Positions 46,224 through 58,423 of a DNA stretch of 64,000 bases are shown in pieces; position 1 is the first letter of the stretch; every line of letters starts with the position of its first letter. The DNA is from Penicillium oxalicum (taxonomy: Eukaryota; Ascomycota; Eurotiomycetes; Eurotiales; Aspergillaceae). The stretch covers positions 744,001 through 808,000 of the forward strand of contig NC_064651.1 in assembly GCF_001723175.1 (NCBI RefSeq). Direction: 5' to 3'. The notes under the pieces are model-generated. The model was given only the letters and a program-made list of their open reading frames with translations. It was not told the DNA's origin and ran no database searches. A program made the translations under genes and the position numbers.

Positions 46224-46848
46224 TGTTGGCTGAAGAGATTGTTGAGGAAGACAAGAAACAGGGACTCGATGGAGCTGGGATCGTGGACGAGGTAAGAGTA
46301 TCAAAGCCGTTTGATCGTGGAAGAGTGAGGGTCGAGGCGCACTGGGAGTGGGCGAGGGGGGGAGAAGCTTAAGCTGAGGTGGACTCGGCCGTCGATGTTA
46401 ATCTAATCGGCAATCGGACAGTTGGCGGACTGTCCGCACTCCGCACGATGACACAGTCGGAGTCACGTGGTTATCCTGATGTATACCCGTGAACCCAACG
46501 TGGGTGATGATACAGAAGTGACCCTCTGGATCGTAATCATGATTGTTGACCTCATTCTCGTCACCCAATTCGAGCTGCCTGTTCCATTCAAAGGATGGTC
46601 ATGCCAGTCAAGGTTCCGGACAAGCAGCCTCCTCCGAGTCTACTGAACCACGATGCGTGAAGAAGACAGAGCTTAGAATCTGGAGTATGCGTGTCGCCTC
46701 TCCTTCTTGTCTCTCTTGGGCCGGGAATCTCAATAAGCTGGAAAACCAATCACGCCAAATAAACACCAAGTAAAATCCAGGGAATTAATTTTTTTTTGAA
46801 TCGACGAGATAATTGACACCGCTAAGCTCTAATCACCAAGACAAATTT
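46224..46848. promoter_or_regulatory. Intergenic, upstream of the YIP1-family gene
   Basis: 625 bp holding the YIP1-family promoter and the 3' flank of SAM50 (both minus strand). A perfect 8-bp inverted repeat sits at 46415-46436. No gene recognised. Confidence 0.5.
46415..46436. promoter_or_regulatory. Perfect inverted repeat CGGACAGT-N6-ACTGTCCG
   Basis: Eight-base arms with a TGGCGG spacer, about 190 bp upstream of the YIP1-family start codon. CGG triplets at both outer ends, in inverted orientation, fit a zinc-cluster regulator site or a short stem. Motif evidence only. Confidence 0.35.
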
Positions 46849-48638
46849 CTACAAGAAATTAATACCAATTCCCAATTGCAGGCCCTTGCGGCCCTCCTCG
46901 CCCTTGCGCAGCACCAACGGTAGAGAAAAGTTCAACTCAAAGCGAGCGACAGGGTGGGCGTACACAATACCCATACCGGCCGCGATGCTGGGGAGTCCAG
47001 TCTGAAGATCGGAGACGGTGGACACAACGGCATCCTGCACCTCGGCACCTGTGGTGGGAGTGGCCTTTTGAGATGTGCGCAGGGGAAGAAGACGGCCACC
47101 GTTCAAAAAGAGCTGCATGCGCAGAGGCTTGTCGGCACCGACGCGAGGCAGCGGGAAGAGCAGGTTGGTGCTGGCCGCGGCGTAGACATCGCCGCCCAAA
47201 GCGTCCACACCCTCTCGGGGACCCAGACCACACAGTCGGAAGCCGCGCACGTCGGTCGGTCCACCCAGGAAGAATCGGTCATTGATCCGGGACAATTGAG
47301 GACGAGCATCAGAGTCCAGGCCCAGAGGGACAAGAAGACCAGCGCGGAAGCTGGTGGTGAGACTGACGCCGCTGTCCCCCTGGATGCCCGGAATGGGAAT
47401 CGGTAGAGCACCCTGGGTCTCCACCTCTGATTTCCAAAAGGAGACATCACCCTTCAAGGGACCCCAACCGGCGACTTCGTTGAAAACCTTGGCGTAGTAA
47501 CCACGAGACGGCAGCATGGGGTGATCGCGCTGGTCGTTGACCCAGCTGTGGAAGATGCTGCTCTTCACACTGTCACCGGCATCTGCCCGAACCACCGGAG
47601 AGGCATTCTCCGCCAGGCCAGTGACTTGTCTCCAGAATCCATTGTAGCCCAATTCATGTCGATGACCGTTCTTGGACAACCATCGGAGCTTACTCCAACC
47701 ACCCTTCAGAACCTCCTCGTGGCTGGACCAGGATTTCTGTGTAGCACTCGCGATCGCACCGACCTCGAGTCGGAAATCGGGGTCGCACAAGATGGGAGTC
47801 TCGAAAGCAGCCTGATAGGCGGACCGGGTCCGTGTACCCAAGGAGGCATTCAAGTTCAGTGTCTCGGCACCACCAAAGACATTGCGCCACAACAGATTAC
47901 CGTAAGCTGATCCCTCAGCATTTCCGAGATCGGTGCCAGTCTTCAACAGGACCCGTGACTTTTCCTTGGTGGCCAAAAGCACGTCGATGGTACGCAGTCC
48001 GGTGGAAGTGGGGCTAGACTCGTCGAGGTGAATGGCAATCGGTTGCTGGAACAGGTCTATCGGGTGTGTTAGAATATGGGAAAGCATCACCTTCTTCTCC
48101 GGTGTTTGCGGCATGTATAACGGTTCACGAACCAAATCGCCCCAGCTTGTCTGCCGTCTGCGAGATTTCTCGCAATGCCTCGGAGAGTGTGTAGGGTTTA
48201 TCCTTGTTCTCGCTGAGCAGAGGGCTCACAATCTTCTCCAGGAATTCCCGACGAGTGTGAGGCGCATTCAGCACCTGAACGGATGAGATGGCGCATGGCA
48301 AGGTTGAATTTTCGTCGAGCTAATACCAGCGTCCCAGTTAGCCGAAAGCTCCGGAGAGGGCATACACGATTATTCGCCTGAAGAGTGAACCACGTGATAA
48401 TCCACAAATAAAGCGGTAGATCTTACCAGCTCTCCAAGACGAGCTTGAGCCTTTTGGAGAATGGCCTGCGTCCGCTCATTGATCGCTTGCTGCTGCTCAT
48501 CCAACACCTTCGGGTCCTTGCGCTGCTGCAAGCGCTCGAAGATCTACCAAGAAAAGTCAGCGAGGTCAAGACCGCGGGTAGAAGCTGTATCCTAGGGTTC
48601 CATACATCTTCGTCGGCAGCAGAGAGAGTCGACGACAT
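46849..48638 (-). CDS. SAM50: Sorting and assembly machinery beta-barrel Sam50 (Tob55)
   Basis: Omp85-family beta-barrel that inserts other barrels into the mitochondrial outer membrane. Exons 48638-48606, 48543-48427, 48319-48133 and 48056-46849 give 514 residues, the usual fungal length. The short first exon is MSSTLSAADED; exon 2 continues IFERLQQRKDPKVLDEQQQ. A POTRA-like region spans about residues 45-130 (CAISSVQVLNAPHTRREFLEKIV, TLSEALREISQTADKLGRFD). The C-terminal surface-antigen barrel follows, with FFLGGPTDVRGF (the conserved L6-type RGF loop), GGDVYAAASTNLLFPLP and the terminal strand GLQLGIGINFL resembling a beta-signal. The third intron uses a less common GTTCGT donor. It is divergent from UBC6, with 294 bp between start codons, so both promoters share that short space. 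Confidence 0.93.
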
Positions 48639-48932
48639 TGTGACCGCTGCAATGGCCAATATCTCTGCGTGGCTGTTCCAAGCCTTTGCTCGCGCGTCGG
48701 ATGATGGAGATGGGCACGTGACAGTCGGAACGAGCGCCGCGGAGCGGCGACTGTCTTGCGCCCGCCCCCCTCCCTCGACCTCTTTTATGGAGATTGTTTC
48801 TCAACACAATCACTTACTCCATCACCGTGTCTTTTCAGCTGAGGCCATACTTCTGGATTCTTGATCGCATCTTCACTCTCATTCAATTGCTTCCTCTTGG
48901 CCTATCTTTCGCCAAATACAACAAATCCAGAG

Positions 48933-49894
48933 ATGGCGACAAAAGCGGCATACAAGCGAGTGAGTGAATCGGTATTACCTTATGCGCCTGGTAGATTGCG
49001 GAGACTAATCGCCCTACGTAGCTTACTCGCGAATACCAAAACATCCAAAAGAACCCTCCGCCCTTTATCATTGCTCATCCGTCTGAGACGAACATTCTCG
49101 AGTAGGTCACTACCACTACACGTTTTCTTTTCCCCAACTTCCACCACCCCCGGCGCTGACGTCTGCCCAGATGGCACTATATCCTGACCGGCCCTCCAGG
49201 CACCCCATATGAGAATGGCCAATACTGGGGAACGCTGATGTTCCCTCCCGAGTATCCCTTCGCACCTCCCGCCATTCGCATGCACACCCCCAGTGGGCGC
49301 TTTCAGCCCTCAACACGACTCTGTCTCTCAATCAGCGACTTTCACCCCAAATCGTTCAACCCGGCATGGGAGGTTTCCACCATTCTCATCGGGCTGCTCT
49401 CTTTTATGACGAGTGAAGAGATGACGACAGGCAGTGTGAGCGCCTCTGAGAGTGAGCGTCGCGTCCTGGCCGCGCGATCGCGTTGGTGGAACTCGACCGG
49501 TGGAGGATCCCAGGCCAGCGCCACTCCCGGGGTGACCAAGACCACAAAAGGAATCAACAATGTCAAAGCAGGCGATGGCGGTCTCAAATTCCGCACCGAA
49601 TGGCCGGAGTTAGATCAGGAGAATGTGGCTTGGATGAAAGAGCATCGCATTGACATGGCCACTGGTCAGATCCTGCCTGACCCGAATGCACCCACCAAAT
49701 GCTCCCCAGAGACCAGCGCCCTACGTCGCCGTCCTACAGGCAGCGCTGCTGGGCTTGGTGCGGTGATGGAAGGCGGGCAGGTCGCTCGGGAGGCCGGGCA
49801 AGGTTGGGCGCGTCGCAACCGAGTCTGGATTGGGTTGGCAATGCTGCTGGGTTACGCGCTGGTATCGCGACTGGTCAATGACGTGCAAGGATGA
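48933..49894 (+). CDS. UBC6: ER-anchored ubiquitin-conjugating enzyme Ubc6 (UBE2J type)
   Basis: Tail-anchored E2 enzyme of ER-associated degradation. Exons 48933-48959, 49022-49101 and 49171-49894 give 276 residues. The UBC fold starts KRLTREYQNIQKNPPPFIIAHP. It continues LTGPPGTPYENGQYWGTLMFPPEYPFAPPAI. The catalytic cysteine is Cys87 in STRLCLSISDFHP, the same number as in yeast Ubc6. As in this E2 class, the usual HPN motif is replaced. The middle is a Ser/Thr/Gly-rich linker. Residues about 250-272 (VWIGLAMLLGYALVSRLV) form the C-terminal membrane anchor, so the catalytic domain faces the cytosol. The 27-nt first exon (MATKAAYKR) is easily missed by prediction software. Confidence 0.95.
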
Positions 49895-50868
49895 GATATT
49901 TTTAGGGGACGATAGATGCTGGGCTGGTTACTAGACATCTCTTTCATGTATTTGTATTTCTTTTCCCCCTGTGTGGGTCATCATTGGCCCTTCCACGTGG
50001 TTAGTTGTTGCAGCATTAGGAAGGCGCCTCGCAAAGATCTCGAGATCGAGAAACAGTTCCAGATGTCTGCTTCTGGGACGTCTGAATCGCTACGACGATT
50101 CTTGCAATTTTCATTGTCGTGTTGCGATAGACTCACTCCTTCCCTTGTAATTCTGCCGTTCCTTACAATCCTTCTGCACGTGTTGTCTCGGGTCAAGTCC
50201 CTCGACATTTCCTCCAGCACCACCGCCTCTCTCATATGCCCTACCACTACTATCGTTTGAGATCAATCCATCTCACGTTTAAAGTGGGCTTGTGTGCATC
50301 TTCGAATTCGGTGTCGCAAAAGATAAGCTGCTGAATCGGGCGGAAGCTTACCCACCGATTCCCCGCAGATCGCTGGGGAACCACCAGTTGATCAGCGAGG
50401 CTGGGCAACCACCGCGACCACCACCACCCCCATCACCATCTTTTCTCTGTCCTATTCGACGACTTCCTTTGCATCACTGTGCGAGGCCAAGGCCATTTCG
50501 TTCTCGACGTCGCCCTGCTTTGTCAACCTGGCGCATTGCCCAGAGTCCACTGAGCACCGCTCGTCCGAACCAAAGCCATGAACAGACCTTAGGCCCGATC
50601 GATCTGCTACGGGCTTTCCCAACGCCCGTCATCCTTTTCCTCCTTCCTCTCCTTCTCCTCTTCTTGGACGAACGTGCTTTGAGTTCTTGTATTCTTGCTC
50701 CCCTCTCATTCTCCGGAATATTTTTCCTATCTACTGGTGCACTCGACGGTGTATCTCCGATTTATTGTGCTGCCCAACTCTATCGCGTCCCGACTTCCAA
50801 TCCCCAGTCGCACACATCACACATCCGAACACACGCACACCCTGGCTTAGGCCCCTTGGGCCCCAACG
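49895..50868. other. Intergenic, upstream of transcription-factor-like gene
   Basis: No gene recognised in 974 bp. A Pro/Ser/Leu-rich open frame (50292-51008) overlaps the inferred first exon in another frame; its composition follows the CT-rich DNA and it has no family signature. The region probably holds the promoter and leader of the gene starting at 50869. Confidence 0.45.
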
Positions 50869-53416
50869 ATGGATCAGCCGCAGTCCGAGAGCGTTGCGCC
50901 AGACTCTCGGACTTCCCGTTCAGGTTTGTGCTCCAGACTTCCCTTGCACCCTTTCCCGGGCTAGACCCACCACGATTTTCCCCCGGCGCGGACCTCCTGG
51001 ACAAGTGAGAGATTGCCGAGGAAGGGGGGGGCCGAGGCGGCGCTTGAAGATCCCCCGCGCGTCACCTGAAGTGTGCCCCCCTCATATCTGCGCCGATGGA
51101 TAGTTTGTCCTTTCGCAAGGACTGCAGAGGGTGGCTCCAGCCGAGCAGCCAAAGACTCAACACTAGCCTGGCGCTTCGCCCGGCTGGTGGCTGAATGGCG
51201 GGTCCCGCTAACCTTTCCTTCCTCTCGGGATAAACTCTCGATCAGTTCATGATTCGATTGGTTGCAATTAGAATTAATCGAGATTGATGCTTGATCTTCA
51301 AGTGGCGCCGCCCTTGGCATATGGACTGGGCCAAAGATCCCCGAGCTGGCCCTGTAGAGAGAGACACACACACAGACAGACACACAGCGAGAGAAAGAGA
51401 GAGAGATAGAGGGAGAGAGCGAGAGATCTGCACGATCAAGCTTTGCTATTGTGACTAATGTTTGAGGCGCAGACAATCAATCTGGATCGACATCCGACGC
51501 TCCGCTAGATAGACCCACGTTCACTTTCATAGATCATGACGATGACTTGACGTCCAAACGAATCAAGGATGCCAATGCCCGCAAAGCCATCCGCTCTCAT
51601 GTGATGCGAGATGTGCGCCGCCGAGAAAGACTAGCCGGGTTGAAAAGAACAGCAAGGCGCGATAGCAGCAATCAAGGCGCTCCGGCGAAATCGCGCACCG
51701 GCAAAGACAGTTCTCCAACGGAAAAGACTCTAGTTCTAAGATCAGCGTCGCCGTCATCAAGCTCTTTAACATCATCCAGCGTTGAGGTCCAGAGCAAGCG
51801 TCGTGGATCTTCTACGACGCGGCGAGATCGATCTACCAAACGGGCTGCTAGCCATGCAGACTCACTCCAGACGACCTCCGGTCCTCGAGCACTGCCCAGC
51901 TCATGGTCAATCGCACCGTTCTGCACAACTCCTGGAACGAGCAAGTTGACTTACAAGGTTGCTTACCTGGTCCATCATTGTAAGTTCCACGCCTTCACAA
52001 GCCAACAGAGCTCAGGGATGAAATGTTCAACCATTTTGGCACACCGACTCTCAACTAATACTCGGTCCCCAACCCCCCAAAAGTCACATCTGTCCTGGTG
52101 CCAACAAGTTTTCCTACGGCGGCAATGGCAAAGAGAGCTCTGATTCGATCCTCTTTCTCGGACTCGGGCAGTTTCTACGGTCTCATGTGCATGAGCGCTG
52201 CCCACCGGGCGGTCCTGTCATCAGCTCACTTGGGAGGCATGGACGTGGCTCGCTCGAATTTCATTGCCAACGATCCTGATTATTGCTCCATGAGGGCAAA
52301 ATGCATCCACGAGATGAATTTGAAAATCAGCGATCCCAAAAAAGCATTGACGGATGAAGCGTTTGACACTATCATTAACTTGCTCAATGGCGCGGTATGT
52401 CGGCTTGTCATTTCCCCGAAATTTATGGTCAAGGGTCAAGGACGCATGCTCATTTCGCTGCAGCTCATCGGTGGATTTTACGACGAGTCCCGGATTCACC
52501 TCATGGGGATGAAACGGATGGTAGACCTGCGAGGAGGGATCACACACGAAAAGATGCGGGCAACTTCCATGTGGGCGGCCATTGTCGTGTAAGTGTCCTA
52601 GTCCTGACGGGGTAAAGTATCTGAATGAGTCTCTAACGCACGAGTTCAGCACCGACGTGAAGGCTGCGTCCGGTATCCTCGCCAGACCCCTTTCCCCTCG
52701 CTTGGGATCTCCCGCCGATATCTCCAGAAGTTCAACGCCGAATCCAGCCTCTTATATCATCGATCACCCATCAAACGGGGTCTGGGTTCTTCTCCAACCT
52801 GGCGCTCAGTCTCCCACTAATTCGTATCCTTTACATGGTCCGAGACCTCGTTTTCTACAACCTGGCCGCACACATCAATCTTGGCGCTCTCATGCCGTCT
52901 GATCATCAATTCTTCAGTTCACTCAATCACTCTGTGGAACATCAACTGCTCGCTTATATCTACCCTGACGACCCTGAAAATCCAAATCCCCATTCGCAAC
53001 CCATAGACTTACATCCCATTGAAGCTCTCACGCGAGTGGCCACCATCACCTTTCTCAACAAATTCCTCATCATCGCTCCGCCCTCTTGCGGTCTTGGCCG
53101 CGCTCTCACACGCCACTGTGTCAACGCGGTCAACGACTGCCCATTCTCCCTCCTGCACACCATGCCCAAAGGAAACTACGGACTCTTTGCCTGGGCTCTC
53201 TTCACGGCCTCCCAGAACTTGACCGGGTACCCTGAACGACAGTGGTTTGTGCAGCGGCTGGCCCGCGTCGCCAAGATCTGCGACTGGCATCACTGGGACC
53301 AGGTCTCCAGAATCATGTCCGATTACTTTTATGTCGGCCACCTTCATGGCGAAGAGTGGAGGACAATCTGGGACGAGGTGGCTGCCGAGGTAGTGGTACC
53401 GGATGAGGACACATAG
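50869..53416 (+). pseudogene. Fungal transcription-factor-domain protein (no Zn2Cys6 cluster), with an apparent +1 frameshift near 52687
   Basis: Resembles fungal-specific transcription factor domain 2 proteins that start with TFIDHDDD...KRIKDANARKAIRSHVMRDVRRRER and lack a zinc cluster. Inferred exons: 50869-50923 (after a possible ATG), 51473-51979, 52084-52394, 52464-52588 and 52650-53416. Conserved stretches are SVLVPTSFPTAA, YGLMCMSAAHRAVL, FYDESRIHLMGMKRMVDLRGGI, TDVKAASGILARP, then FPLAWDLPP and LILYMVRDLVFYNLA-type sequence to WALFTASQNLTG and DEDT. Between ILARP and FPLAWD the frame must shift: one C too many in the CCCC run at 52687-52690. Without correction the frame ends at 52902 with no family resemblance. 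The long first intron (549 nt) holds a purine/CA microsatellite and is supported by a CTAAT branch-like site before 51472. The first exon is the least certain part. Confidence 0.65.
51356..51426. repeat. Mixed (GA)n/(CA)n microsatellite
   Basis: About 70 bp of imperfect GAGA, CACA and CAGA units inside the inferred first intron of the transcription-factor-like gene. Confidence 0.85.
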
Positions 53417-55819
53417 TACGATTGGATCCCGCTGCCCATGCGGATACTTGTTTCTTTATTCGTCTGTGAACTTTGATACCCTGCTGCTTCGTTTTGGTTC
53501 TCTCCGACGTTGGTTAGATCATTTTCCTCGTACAGTTGGCCCAGCAATCCAATTTGCATGTTGGCATACGACGGGATTTTGGCCAGACTCCACGACCCGC
53601 GGATCATACGCCGAATGACATCTCCCGTGAGGCTTACCCTGTTCAAGGGTCATTTCAGCAGATCCGCATTCTCGCCGTGAACAATTTTCAGACGTCGGCG
53701 GTGCCACTTGCACGCTGGACTAGGTTGGATTGCCTCCTCTTCGACCCCATGCCGTGTGAGATACACCGGACCGGCCTGGGCTCGTGCTACTGATTGATAT
53801 ACTCGAAAGCCTTGCCCAGATATGTCGGCCTCCACACGACTTGTAACATGAAAAGTCTGTCGGTTTTCAAAAAGAGCTTCATTGTTTATCTGATAATCCG
53901 TGAAGGATCATCCTTACTACCACATACTTGTATCGGCTTCTCTCAGCGACTGTACTTTTCTATCTTGTGTCAAAATACCACATCTGTGCGTTCTTCATAT
54001 TTGAATCTTGGGATACTGTCCTTTCCGATGTGGCAAACAGGCGAGCTGTGGACCTGTGACAGGCTTTGAAAAGTGAATTGTACGAGCTAACATTCGAGAA
54101 GAGTAGAACAAATCTCATAGCTCAAAAATAAATACGGTGTCTTCGATCCTGATTCTGTCTAGCGCGATACTTTAGAAGGGGCTACTCAAATAAGGGTCTT
54201 CGCTCTACGGAGGCATGTGCATGGAGAGTCCACCCGTCCTCCCAGGTCATATCTAGATTTCTCTAAAATGCTTCCACCTCATCCCTGAAGTCTCTTGTAA
54301 GACGTAAGCGACAAAGTTTGCCGGATATATCCCTGAGGAAATAGAGGTTACACAGGGAATTACATAAAAAAACTGCTGAACATGAGAGGACTCGTTGAAT
54401 GAGCTTGTGATTCACCGGCCGGGGGCGAGGAATCCAATTGTCCGATCAAGTTGAGGAACAACACGTCCACCATAGCCAATCTCTCTAGAAATGAGCCGCG
54501 ACCTAGGTGGTGTTGTTACGGATGTCAACCTTGAAAGACGGTATGCTTATTAAGTCCAGCGAGAGATAGCAGCCTGGACTCTGCTGCATGAAAGCCATGC
54601 TCGTACAAGCAAAGAGCCCTGTCCTGTCCGTTCGCCCGGGCAGTCGGAGACGAATTGAAGCTTGCCATTTAACGGACCTCAATAGATATTCTTCACGGTA
54701 CATGCAGTAGAGCAGTCTGAAAAAGGTGTTCAGCAGTCAGGGAAGTCATCCGGGACATCACGACGGATCAAATTTGCCGGCTGTTCTCCCCAATGTAGGT
54801 CATAAAGTTGTGCATTTTCCACCTTTTGCTCTCTTGAGAACCCCCATCCCGATCTCACTTGTCGGGTCATTTCCCAATCGGAGATTTCTCAATCCCGCGG
54901 CTCACCTCGTCTTGATGATCCATCTCTCGTCCCGATAGTCTACTTTGTACTCGAAAGGGACCAAGACGGGTCCGAGGATACTCTGACTGGGTCATTTGCG
55001 TTTCTCTTCCTTGTTTGCCGAGGTTGATCTATTTGGCATGCTATGTTTCATCTTATTTGATGTTTTCCAATATTTTCCAGTCCTCCTCTGCAGCGACTTG
55101 ACAGTGCTGACTGGACTGCTTGGATGCTAACCTGGTGCATTCTTCCGAGAATTACAATATTCAACGAAACTTCTGGTCCTCGGGCATAAAGATTACCCCA
55201 ACGCAACGAGACGAGGGATTATGGTGTAGATCCGGGGGAATGAGATCACAATCTGGCGATCTCTCTACCTATTGGGGGACTTTAGCCTAATAAGAGCTCG
55301 CATCTTTGGCGGCTTTTGGTACACTCTGACCACGGGTATTTTCCAGGCAGGACAAAGATTATCCCAATTCTCCCGAGTCCAAAGCCTTGGCCAAACGTAG
55401 GGGAAAAAAAAGAAAAAGTTTCAAATAGAAAAATATAGAAATCGAGACTGTCTTAGCTCTCGGGTGAATTGCAGGGGTGAAAACTTGCCCAGTGGTCTTT
55501 CGCTGGCGACACCTACAAAATCACCCCGCGGAAGATCTCCCGAAGCAGCAGCAGCACGATGATGCACATTGCCAAAATCAGCTATTGCGGTCACATCGGG
55601 GCTGCAGATACCCCTCAATCAAATTGGTGGCAGGAGGGGGCAAACATCACACCATGATGAGCATTCTCTCCATGGGTGAAGAGGATCCAATATACCCCGG
55701 TGCTGGTAGGATGAGCATAGAATGTGGGGCCATTTGAAGCATTCAAATACCAGCACGATCAATATAGACGCATGGTCATGCTGTCTTGCAACAATTGCAA
55801 GTGAAGTCAGCTGGGCAGA
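53417..55819. other. 2.4 kb gene-poor region
   Basis: No gene, RNA or element recognised between the frameshifted transcription-factor-like gene and the secreted glycosidase. Open frames are short in all six frames. The last few hundred bases before 55820 must contain the glycosidase promoter. Confidence 0.5.
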
Positions 55820-58423
55820 ATGCTGATCAGTGCAAGTCGATGGGCGCCTCTGGCCCTCATCGTGTCCAGTCTCCATCTTTGGTGTCTCTCGGTCAGTGCG
55901 GTGACCCTACCAGACTCGTACGATGTGGTCTGGACGACTCCAAGCAAGAACTCGGCGGGCTCGATGCCACTTGGTGGAGGGGATATCGGACTAAATGCGT
56001 GGTCTGAAAACGGTGGGTGATTCTCTTCTCTCGATTCATCGAAACGAGAGTATCATGTGATTCATCACTGACACGTTACTCTGTGAATGACAGGGACGAT
56101 CCTCTTTTATATTCAGAAGAGCGGCACCTTCGATGAGAACAACTCCTTTTTGAAATTGGGCAGAGTCAGACTCGCATTTGATCCGAATCCCTTCACGGGT
56201 GGCTTCTTCGAGCAGCGTCTCGTCATCAACGACGGATATGTCCGCTTCACCGGCGACCACCAGACCGTGGTCAATCTGTGGGTGGATGTCCACAATCCCG
56301 TCATTCATGCCGACATTCAAAGCGCTATCGATATCAAGGTCACCGCATCCTATGAGAACTGGCGATATGAAGACTACGCAATGCGCCAGGGTGAACAAGG
56401 TGAGCAGTGTTATCACGCGCTACAGGGGCGAGTCGAGGATCTGCTGGCTAACAAGGAAAATCTACGAATTCTCATCACAGCTCAATCATCATGGGGCGCT
56501 GGAGTGGCGCCACAATATCCAAACATCACATCTTATGCCGACAAGATCACCTACCATCGAAGGGGGATATTGATGAGCCATCGAAACGAGAAATTACCAC
56601 TGTGGGATTTCCAGACAGCCCAGCAGCAATTGAGCAAGTTCAAGGATCAGCTCTACACGCCCATGCGAGACAATGAGGTCGGTCTTGTTTCATCTCCCCC
56701 AGAAGAAGATTTGGATCTGTCCAGGCAGCGTCACTGATCCGCTTCACTGTGCTCCCTCTCTTAGTTTGGACTGTGGATGTACTCTCCGCAATTACAACCC
56801 GGTCACACGAGCAAGGGAACGTATGTGAATACGCCATTCAAAGCTTGGACTCTCTTGACAAGACGACCGATGAAATCCTTCAACATTCAACTAGCGCTCT
56901 ACCAGGATCAGACCAGCAGCCATGCCGACTGGTTGAAGGGGTTACAGTCGATCATTGACAATGCGCTCACCAACACAATGGAAGACACCATCAGTTGGTG
57001 GCATCGCTTTTGGGATCGCTCCTATATCATTATCAATGAGAACGCAACCATGACCGACCCCGGTTTCCAGGTCGGAAAGAACTATCAGCTCTGGCGCTAT
57101 ACGATGGGTTGCAACGCCTACGGGCAATGGCCCACCAAATTCAATGGGGGAATGCACACATTCGATCCAGTTTTTGTCGATCCAAATGAGCATTGGACTC
57201 CAGATTACCGTCGTTGGGGAGGAGGAACATTTACGGCCCAGAATCAACGGCTGCTCTACTGGCCCTTGCTCCGTTCAGGCGATTTCGATGTCATGAAAGC
57301 GCAGTTTGAATTCTACCGGCGCATCACCGGGAACGCACGTCTCGTTGCCTCCCACTTTTTCAATGTCACGGCTGCACATTTCAACGAGCAGATCGACAAT
57401 AGCGGTCTTCCAAATGTGTATGAGTATGACGGCAATTCATATCGCTTCAAGCAACAGCGTCCTGCAAACTACCCAGTGGGTGAATGCTGGAGCTCATGGC
57501 TCGTCTTTCTACAAGACACGGCCAACGAGTTTGCAGACATGATCCTCCAAGCCAATCTCTACTCAGGATTTGACGTCTCCCCGTATCTTGATTTTATCGA
57601 AAGCCAGCTGGCCTGGTTTGACCGGTACTATCAGCGAAATCTTTTATCCATGGACGCGTGGTCTCTGAATGGTGCCAATGGCGACGGCCAACTGATCATC
57701 TATCCAGCCTCAGGGGCCGAGACGTATAAAAACGCATACAATCCCGCATCAACAATCGCGGGCTTGCGAAAAGTCATCAAGGATCTCCTGAAAGTCGACC
57801 AGTTTAAACTGTCAAACAGCACCTACTATGAATCCTATCTGAAGCGAATCCCAGAAACTCCCTTGCGCGTCCAACAAGGCCACACGACAATCGCACCCGC
57901 CATTGCCTACAGCCGCCTCCAAAACTCCGAAATACCTCAACTCTACCCGGTCTTTCCCTGGGGTGAATTTGGCCTCGGATTGCCCAATTTGACCATCGCA
58001 CTGGACACCTACAACTACGACACCGAAACCCAGGACTTTAAGGCGAATGTAGGCTGGAAACAGGATGTCATTTGGATGGCCAGAATGGGCGTAACCCACA
58101 TGGCAGCCAACATGACCGAGGAAAGGTTTGCAGACAGCACCACTTTCCGATTCCCAGTCTTCAAGGGGCCCAACTTTGACTGGGCGCCGGATATGAATCA
58201 CTACGGTTCCGGATCGATTGGCTTGCAGGAACAACTTTTGCAGACTACGGCCGGTGATGAGATTCGTCTGCTTGGCGCTTGGCCTGATCGATGGAATGCT
58301 CGGTTCAAGCTTTGGGCGCCGCAGAACACAACGGTGGAAGGCGTCGTCTACGGAGGAACGATGACTCGTCTGGCAGTCACGCCGAGCAGCCGCATGTCGG
58401 ATGTGGTCTATGGCTCTGCATGA
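55820..58423 (+). CDS. Secreted DUF5703-type six-hairpin glycosidase-like protein
   Basis: Probable extracellular glycoside hydrolase with an alpha/alpha toroid; substrate unknown. Exons 55820-56012, 56094-56677 and 56765-58423 give 811 residues. The signal peptide is residues about 1-27 (LALIVSSLHLWCLSVSA). The N-terminal DUF5703-like part reads YDVVWTTPSKNSAGSMPLGGGDIGLNAW, then LFYIQKSGTFDENN, KLGRVRLAFDPNPF and RDNEFGLWMYSP across the second junction. The catalytic-type domain has WHRFWDRSYIIIN, YQLWRYTMGCNAYGQWPTKFNGGMHTFD, DYRRWGGGTFTAQNQRLLYWPLL and YPVFPWGEFGLGLPNL. Several NxT/S sites fit secretion. The second intron has a GTCGGT donor, slightly unusual. Assignment comes from motif resemblance to GH95-like fungal and bacterial proteins. 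It sits alone beside gene-poor DNA, as accessory carbohydrate genes often do. Confidence 0.7.

Noticed and set aside
50292..51008. 238-codon Pro/Ser/Leu-rich plus-strand open frame
   Set aside because: Low-complexity CT-rich DNA; it overlaps the better supported first exon at 50869 and shows no domain.
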